The position numbers and the translations under genes are program-made. This document shows positions 39,691-45,088 of a stretch of DNA of 45,088 nt, piece after piece. Below the pieces are notes generated by a model that was given only the letters and a program-made list of their open reading frames with translations, ran no database searches and was not told the origin of the DNA. The stretch's first letter is position 1. Every line of letters starts with the position of its first letter. The stretch is taken from contig JAGPCC010000006.1 of NCBI GenBank assembly GCA_018058245.1, forward strand, positions 1 to 45,088. Direction: 5' to 3'. The stretch comes from Verrucomicrobiales bacterium (GTDB lineage: Bacteria > Verrucomicrobiota > Verrucomicrobiia > Verrucomicrobiales > DEV007).

Positions 39691-41104
39691 GCTACCTGCC
39701 AACGAGATTTATGAGCTGAGGCCGCTACGGAACCCGCGGCTGTCGGGTAGTCATGCCCTGGCCTCGATCCTGAAGCTACAGGAGATCACTCCTGACTGCG
39801 ACGGAGCCGGCGCTGAGAATATGAAGAACCGCGTCGAAGAGTTGAGACATCGTCTGCAGACATCCAGACAGAACGGGTGGAGCTGGTGGGACGCAACGAA
39901 TGTCCCACGACGCGAGTGGACCCTGCTGCGACTCTACTCTCTACACTTGGGAACCACAGGATCAGACGAGTGGCTTTGTGAGCTTGACGATACGGTTGCG
40001 GAATCAGTGCTGGGAACAGACGGTCGAAGGTGGCACCCATCCCGCCGCCGTGATGTGACGAACCTTTTTTTTGTTCAGTTCGACCGAATCGCCGCCCTTC
40101 GCTACGTCGCCCACCTGTTGGTTAAGGCGTGGCAAGCTGAAGAGAAAGTTTCGCGTGACGAGTCATCCCGGATCTGGAAAGAAAAAGCGGGAATACTTTT
40201 CGATTTGGATGGACCGAATCGTGTCGCGGGTTTTTGGCAGGAGGGAGAAAATGTCGACAATTTAGCTGATCGTTTTGCCATTCCGAAAACTTCACTATTT
40301 CGTGAGATGCTCTTCCAATCTGTCCTGCTCCGACGATTGCGTGCGATCCGTCTCTTCGAGGTCAATCGAGAGCTTTTTCGGGAGATTGAGAATTCCAAGG
40401 AGACCAGATTCCGACACGGTCGCACGCTCGGAAGTTGTGCAGTCGAGATTCTTGTGGAGCGAGTTATGAAGGAAGCAAAGGAACTCTGGGAGCCCGCCTG
40501 GAGCAGACAACTCGTTCCCTTCGCTTGTGATCCGAGAACTTTGAATTTGGCTGAACGCGAACGTTGGTGGGGCTGGGCTAATCAGGATCAACGCAAAGCA
40601 GCGGTGAAAGCGCTGACTGGACTGAATATCAAAGAGTTCATCCGCCTGCTCAAGGATAGCCTCAGTGAGACAGGGAACGAGCATCAGTTTAAGCGCCGAA
40701 GCGATTTCTTACTTTGGATGTTCGCGAGTGGCCTGATTGAGGACGCCAAACTCGTCGTCCATGCTGATTTGTACGGAAACATCGACACGGCGACAAAGCA
40801 GAGTCTCCAACCCTCACGCAGTCAAGGCGGCGGGCAGCGGACGAGTTTCGTATGCCTGAAATGTGCCGGAGGGGTCAGTTTGATCGAAGGCACTCACAAC
40901 TTTGGTCTTCGTGGATTTCGGGAAGGGCGATTCCCGATCAACAATTTCTGGGAGTTGGCTCCTCGGGCATTCGAGGATGGGTCTCTTCGGGTGAGTGAAA
41001 ATCGATGCGACATCTATCAGCGGCATTCAGGTGAGTGGGAGAGCTCGTTTCTTGATAAACTCCGAAGAATACTGCGTATCGAATGGCCACGCTTTAGGAG
41101 ATAA
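39680..41104 (+). CDS. zorC: Zorya type I effector ZorC (EH-signature domain)
   Basis: A 474-residue cytoplasmic protein, the third gene of a type I Zorya operon. The C-terminal part has the EH-signature region: FVCLKCAGG, then IEGTHNFGLRGFREG with the Glu and His that name the domain. The N-terminal half is helical (MKNRVEELRHRLQTSR) with many tryptophan anchors and no enzymatic motif I recognise. In studied systems ZorC binds DNA and works with ZorD after ZorAB signalling. The ATG at 39680 overlaps the zorB end by 11 bases. Its stop is 7 bases before the zorD ATG. The assignment depends on order plus the EH region. Confidence 0.88.
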   Translation: MNPRLPANEIYELRPLRNPRLSGSHALASILKLQEITPDCDGAGAENMKNRVEELRHRLQTSRQNGWSWWDATNVPRREWTLLRLYSLHLGTTGSDEWLCELDDTVAESVLGTDGRRWHPSRRRDVTNLFFVQFDRIAALRYVAHLLVKAWQAEEKVSRDESSRIWKEKAGILFDLDGPNRVAGFWQEGENVDNLADRFAIPKTSLFREMLFQSVLLRRLRAIRLFEVNRELFREIENSKETRFRHGRTLGSCAVEILVERVMKEAKELWEPAWSRQLVPFACDPRTLNLAERERWWGWANQDQRKAAVKALTGLNIKEFIRLLKDSLSETGNEHQFKRRSDFLLWMFASGLIEDAKLVVHADLYGNIDTATKQSLQPSRSQGGGQRTSFVCLKCAGGVSLIEGTHNFGLRGFREGRFPINNFWELAPRAFEDGSLRVSENRCDIYQRHSGEWESSFLDKLRRILRIEWPRFRR

Positions 41105-41111
41105 GTTCTCG

Positions 41112-44100
41112 ATGAAATTCTTTGCTAAAGAGGACCGGTTTGGGTGGGCTCGCAGTGAGCGCGGACTTTCCATTTTTTTCACCAAACAGGGGATTTACGA
41201 AAAGGCCTTGGCTGGGCGGGGACCGGATTGGGCAGACGAGGCGGCCCTCTGGATGCAGCGACTCCTGGAGTGCGGTGATGCGGATTCATCCTCTTCCCAC
41301 GAGGGAATCTGGATTGCCTCGGATGACGCAGTTCGCCTCGATGAGGTGACACGAGATCGCTTCGAACTACCGCCGATCTGGCCAGGCAGCTTGCGTCTCG
41401 ATTCCCGAAGCGTGCCGAACCTCCGTGATTTTGACGCGGCGCTCTTTGTGATCGATGAGAGGGACAGGAGCGTCCCACGTTGGCGGCTCGAGGGCCCCAT
41501 CCTCGTCGTGGGAGAAGACGAGTTCTACCTGCCAAGCCCCGAGCACTATGCGTGCCTGAGAGCCTTTCAACAATGGCGGGCTCAGGAGAGCCGAACTGAA
41601 AGCGATCACTTACGGCTGCTCCTCTCTCTCGGTGAGGCGGCCAAATCCGGGACGAGGATCGACCTTAGCCGCGCTCCCGATGTTGATGTCGTGGATGGAG
41701 GCGAAATCATCATCTCGATGACTGAACACAGCGACGGTTCGGTCGAACTCACCCCGATGTTCGCGAATCTCCTGAGGGGCGCGAGCCCGGAGTCGTGGGA
41801 AAGTCTCCGGCGAAAAGTGACAGAACGCCTGCACCATCTCGAGGGTGATGAAGTCGAGGGGATCGTCAGGGTCGGCAATAAGATCGTTCTGCTCGATCCA
41901 GAACAAACGACCACGGCTCGCGCGGTTGCCCGCAGACAAAGAGTCCCCGCCTCCGAAAAGAGCCAGTTTCTTCGCGAGCCTGAAGCATGGATGGCTGACC
42001 ATGTTTTCATCCACGGAGAGGTGGAGTTTCTTCCCCGGGTCGTAGGAATCGGAGAATGGAAAGGGGGGTATCTCGGAGGAGGTGGCGAATTGGGGGAGGC
42101 TGTCGATTGGTTCGACAAGAAACCAGACGCTCTTGGGTCGGATGAAGATGAAGGCGAAACCTGCGAGGACGAAGAGGCAGTTGGAGGTGAATCCGGGAGC
42201 GCTTCGACGGAAGGGCTCGACGGGCTCGACGAAGACGGAAACATACCAGAGGACGAGGAAGATCACGACACCAGTGGGGTAAGGGACGACGCCGAATCGA
42301 CTGGAGCTGATGCACCGGATTCGCCCATAGGCCCCCTCGTTCCCATGATCGAGACGAATGACGAGGAGCTGCGATGGGGTGTTCCGTATGGCGAATTCAA
42401 TCCGAGTGAAGACTGTGGTCTGGAACTAGATTTCGACGGATTCCCGAGGAAGCCGTATCCCCATCAGATCGGTGCGATTCGTTGGTTGGCAAATCACACG
42501 GTGAGAGCAGGCGAGCCCCGGCGTTGGAATACAGGAGACACGGCGTGGGGTGCCGGTGCATTGCTCGCTGACGACATGGGTCTGGGAAAGACCCTGAGCA
42601 CACTCCTTTTCATTGGTCTCTGGTATGAGCGATGGAGACTGGCATCCGGAAAGGAACCTTCCGCCTGCCTCGTGGTGGCACCTCTTTCTCTGGTCGAAAA
42701 CTGGAAGGAAGAAACCCTCAAGTCATTCCCCGAAGATCGGCTCCCTTTCTCAAGAATGATCTGCGCCATTCCGGCCGCGGACCTGGGTCGCTACTACGCC
42801 ACTCAAAACGGCCGTGACCGCGTTGCGGCAGACGGGAGTCGGGTCGAGGAGTACGGGCTCAAATTCGGTGACGGCACCGAGGCGAGTCTCGATTGTCCAG
42901 GATCCCTTGTCATCACGACCTACCAGACCTTACGCGAGTTCCGCTTCTCCTTTGCCGGTTGTGACTGGGGCGCGACCATTTTCGACGAGGCCCACAACAT
43001 CAAGAATCCGAATGCCCTGCAGACAATCGCGGCGAAATCGTTGAAAGCCTTCTTCCGAGTCGCTCTCACCGGAACTCCGGTGGAGAACCACCTCGGGGAT
43101 CTCTGGAGTCTCATGGATGCGGTCGAGCCCGGTGCCCTGGGGTCCTTCGCCGAGTTTCGTGAAAAGTGGATCCGGCGCCTCAGGATTGATCCCACCCAGA
43201 TGAACGAAGTGGGACAGCAACTTCGAGACTACCTGAGCAACCTGATTCTGAGAAGGACAAAGGAAGAAGAGCTGAAGGGGCTCCCGCGGAAAACTCTCCG
43301 TCCGGTCAAGATTCCCATGACGCCATCCCAGCTCGAACGCTATGACGAAATCTTACGTCTCGCCAAGAGCACTTCACCCGATGACGCGGAGAAGAAGCGC
43401 ACCAACCACCACCTCGCCTGCATGTGGGAGCTGCGGCGCATCACGCTCCATCCGGACCTCGTCGGCGGCGGATTGGCGTGCGCTCCGTCGAGTGAACGGG
43501 CATCACGGACATATCTCGCAGAGTCCGGAAAACTTCGGTGGTTGCTGGAGAAGCTCGATGAGATCCAGAGCCGTGGGGAGAAGGCGTTGATTTTCTCCAT
43601 CCAGAAGTCCCTGCAGGACATGCTCGTGACCCATTTGAGGCAAATCTACAAGATTCCTGTTCCCCTCATCAATGGAGACACGAAAGCGACCTCTCAAACT
43701 CGCCCGAACGACACTCGCCTGGGCTTGATCCGTCAGTTTTGCGATCGCCCCGGATTTGGCATCTGCGTCCTCTCTCCGATCGCGGCGGGCGCCGGTCTCA
43801 ACATCGTGGCGGCCAACCATGTCATTCACCTCGAACGGCACTGGAATCCGGCGAAAGAGGACCAAGCCACGGACCGGGCGTATCGGATCGGACAAGAAAA
43901 GGAGGTGGAGGTCCACATCCCGCTCCTGGTCCATCCGAACCGTCCCCAACTCACGACCTTCGACCTTGGACTCGACAAATTGATCGGTAATAAGCGCTCT
44001 CTGGCCGGTTCGCTTGGCCTGATCCCGGTCGCACCGGTTTCTGCCGATGAGCTCTTTTCGGAAGTTTTTGGCGATGGAGCTCCAGAGGGAGCTCCGACCA

Positions 44101-44558
44101 AGGCGACTCGTATCAGTATTGACGAAGCCCTCAAACTGTCCTGGGAGTTGTTCGAAGCACTGATTGCCGAAATCTATGGGCGGGAGGCCAACTCTGTGAT
44201 CCTGACTCCGAAGGGGCGCGACGGTGGTGCCGATGTCATCGTTCGGGAATTCGGCCCTGAATCCAAGAACATTCTGGTTCAGTGCAAAATGACGGGACGG
44301 TCAATCCTCGACAGTGACCACGCCGTGCGTGAAGTAATCGGAGCAAAACCCGGCCATGCCCGGAGCCTGAATCTGCCCTATCTAGACGGAGCGGTCCATA
44401 CGACCGCGAAGACCTTTTCGAAGAGAACAAAACGAGCTGCCAACCCCGAAGGGATCGAACTTCACGGTTCACGCTGGCTTAAAGATGCTCTCGCCAGACA
44501 CGAGGTGACACTGACTCAAATCTTGCGACGGAATCGGACCAGGAAGCGCGTGGTTTGA
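41112..44558 (+). CDS. zorD: Zorya type I effector ZorD (SNF2 helicase-Mrr nuclease)
   Basis: A 1148-residue DNA translocase-nuclease. An N-terminal domain of about 340 residues precedes a strongly acidic linker (about 340-400, for example DEDEGETCEDEE). The SNF2 motor follows: DDMGLGKT near 487, DEAH at 625-628 (FDEAHNIKNP), LTGTPVENHLGDLW, SPIAAGAGLNIV and DRAYRIGQ near 920. The C-terminal Mrr-like PD-(D/E)XK domain (about 1000-1148) has Asp1041 in GRDGGADVIV and QCK at 1057-1059. This matches the helicase-plus-nuclease ZorD of type I Zorya. The frame opens at 40995 inside zorC, but the ATG at 41112, with AGGAG upstream, is the likely start. Confidence 0.92.
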   Translation: MKFFAKEDRFGWARSERGLSIFFTKQGIYEKALAGRGPDWADEAALWMQRLLECGDADSSSSHEGIWIASDDAVRLDEVTRDRFELPPIWPGSLRLDSRSVPNLRDFDAALFVIDERDRSVPRWRLEGPILVVGEDEFYLPSPEHYACLRAFQQWRAQESRTESDHLRLLLSLGEAAKSGTRIDLSRAPDVDVVDGGEIIISMTEHSDGSVELTPMFANLLRGASPESWESLRRKVTERLHHLEGDEVEGIVRVGNKIVLLDPEQTTTARAVARRQRVPASEKSQFLREPEAWMADHVFIHGEVEFLPRVVGIGEWKGGYLGGGGELGEAVDWFDKKPDALGSDEDEGETCEDEEAVGGESGSASTEGLDGLDEDGNIPEDEEDHDTSGVRDDAESTGADAPDSPIGPLVPMIETNDEELRWGVPYGEFNPSEDCGLELDFDGFPRKPYPHQIGAIRWLANHTVRAGEPRRWNTGDTAWGAGALLADDMGLGKTLSTLLFIGLWYERWRLASGKEPSACLVVAPLSLVENWKEETLKSFPEDRLPFSRMICAIPAADLGRYYATQNGRDRVAADGSRVEEYGLKFGDGTEASLDCPGSLVITTYQTLREFRFSFAGCDWGATIFDEAHNIKNPNALQTIAAKSLKAFFRVALTGTPVENHLGDLWSLMDAVEPGALGSFAEFREKWIRRLRIDPTQMNEVGQQLRDYLSNLILRRTKEEELKGLPRKTLRPVKIPMTPSQLERYDEILRLAKSTSPDDAEKKRTNHHLACMWELRRITLHPDLVGGGLACAPSSERASRTYLAESGKLRWLLEKLDEIQSRGEKALIFSIQKSLQDMLVTHLRQIYKIPVPLINGDTKATSQTRPNDTRLGLIRQFCDRPGFGICVLSPIAAGAGLNIVAANHVIHLERHWNPAKEDQATDRAYRIGQEKEVEVHIPLLVHPNRPQLTTFDLGLDKLIGNKRSLAGSLGLIPVAPVSADELFSEVFGDGAPEGAPTKATRISIDEALKLSWELFEALIAEIYGREANSVILTPKGRDGGADVIVREFGPESKNILVQCKMTGRSILDSDHAVREVIGAKPGHARSLNLPYLDGAVHTTAKTFSKRTKRAANPEGIELHGSRWLKDALARHEVTLTQILRRNRTRKRVV

Positions 44559-44592
44559 TTCAAGTGAACTTTCCGCTTCCTTTCTCCAATCG

Positions 44593-45088
44593 ATGCGCAG
44601 CCTCTCCAAATCCAAGTTGATCGCCTTCCGCCAATGTCAAAAGAGACTTTGGCTGGAGATCCATCGACCGGAGCTCCGCGACGACTCTGGGTCCGAGGTG
44701 GTCTTCCGGATCGGAAACGAGGTCGGCGAGGTCGCCCGGAAGGTCTACGACCCGGATGGCACCGGCACGGTCATCGACATCGGCGATCTGGGCTACGCCG
44801 AGGCCTTCCGACGCAGCGCCCAGGTCCTGAAGACCGGAGAAGGTCCAATCTTCGAGGCTGGGTTCCAGATCGACGGAGCGCTGGCCTTCGCAGATGTGAT
44901 GGTGCCAGTGGTGTCCTGCGGGGACCTGAGTTGGCGAATGCTCGAGGTGAAGTCCACCACCGGAGTGAAGGACTACCACCGCGACGACCTCGCCATCCAG
45001 AACCATCTCGCAAGGAAGATGGGGGTGGCCATCGACTCCGTCGGGATCGCCCACATCGACGACAGATTCGTGTATCCCGGGGAAGGGG
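44593..45088 (+). CDS. DUF2779 protein (Cas4/RecB-like nuclease fold), 5' part only
   Basis: The gene starts with the ATG at 44593, 34 bases after zorD, and stays open to the window edge, so only 165 residues are visible. The opening LSKSKLIAFRQCQKRLWLEI and NEVGEVARKVYDPDG fit DUF2779. A PD-(D/E)XK core is seen at Asp101 (FADVMVP), Glu118-Val-Lys120 (RMLEVKSTTGVKDYH) and Gln136, as in Cas4/RecB-type nucleases, and Cys15 may belong to an iron-sulphur cluster completed downstream. These proteins are found with defence genes, and the role is unknown. It may be part of the Zorya operon or the start of the next unit. The 3' end lies outside the window. Confidence 0.8.
   Translation, partial: MRSLSKSKLIAFRQCQKRLWLEIHRPELRDDSGSEVVFRIGNEVGEVARKVYDPDGTGTVIDIGDLGYAEAFRRSAQVLKTGEGPIFEAGFQIDGALAFADVMVPVVSCGDLSWRMLEVKSTTGVKDYHRDDLAIQNHLARKMGVAIDSVGIAHIDDRFVYPGEG

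Larger units (their letters stand above)
11793..45088. mobile_element. Candidate integrative defence island at tRNA-Thr (right end outside window)
   Basis: A tyrosine recombinase gene begins 111 bases after tRNA-Thr. From there to the window edge nearly every gene is a restriction, nuclease, toxin or known defence gene, in contrast to the housekeeping genes on the left. Base composition is patchy. For example, 23101-23160 (hsdM2) has 40 G/C of 60, while 21301-21360 (a cargo gene) has 27 of 60. A repeated tRNA 3' end (attR) was looked for by eye and not found in the window. The island boundaries and present mobility are inferences. Confidence 0.55.

Noticed and set aside
11866-45088. A second copy of the tRNA-Thr 3' end (attR)
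   Set aside because: Looked for the GTTCGAGTCCGACAGTTGG core by eye and found no convincing copy; probably beyond the right edge.

Overview
The window looks like a chromosomal segment of a Gram-negative bacterium of the Planctomycetes-Verrucomicrobia group, most likely Verrucomicrobiota. This is an inference from a secreted alpha-alpha toroid (squalene-cyclase-like) protein beside a YdjY-domain protein, the lipopolysaccharide-type glycosyltransferase, the generally weak Shine-Dalgarno sequences and the codon style. No rRNA or other strict taxonomic marker is present, so the assignment is tentative.

Region 1 (1-11865) is ordinary chromosome: a coiled-coil zinc-ribbon protein, a DUF1802 protein, tRNA-His, ribonuclease III, a family 9 glycosyltransferase with a 15-base tandem repeat inside it, gluconokinase, a zinc alcohol dehydrogenase, an enolase-superfamily enzyme, an M24 aminopeptidase, an NtrC-type regulator with a degenerate receiver, two exported proteins of the toroid and YdjY types, and tRNA-Thr.

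Region 2 (from 11866 to beyond the right edge) reads as a defence island inserted at tRNA-Thr. A tyrosine recombinase sits 111 bases downstream of the tRNA. It is followed by a minus-strand pair (a nuclease-fold EEP protein and an EVE-like/PD-(D/E)XK protein), a divergent mcrBC operon, and a 16-kb same-strand operon built around a type I restriction-modification core (two hsdM, one hsdS, one hsdR). The core is interleaved with a small HTH gene, two PD-(D/E)XK genes, a HigBA toxin-antitoxin pair, an HNH gene, and a SIR2 gene coupled to a 988-residue protein of unknown fold. A truncated-looking DUF262 gene lies on the opposite strand. A complete type I Zorya operon (zorABCD) follows, and the start of a DUF2779 gene runs off the right edge.

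The most unusual observation is how the hsd operon was assembled. Most junctions overlap by ATGA or TGATG. Two cargo genes are preceded by short coding relics: a fragment that starts like HsdS and ends like HsdM (25191-25505), and a 13-codon relic of an HsdR start (27699-27740). Both relics end in ATGA overlaps with the next cargo gene, so they still supply translational coupling. This suggests that cargo was inserted or recombined at gene junctions without breaking translation. The best candidate for an undescribed system is the SIR2 protein (31679-32611) with its overlapping 988-residue partner (32608-35574). It resembles a split version of the SIR2-plus-helical-solenoid architecture of DSR-type defence proteins.

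No CRISPR array, insertion sequence, rRNA, riboswitch or convincing intrinsic terminator was seen. The far attachment site of the island was not found and is presumably outside the window.
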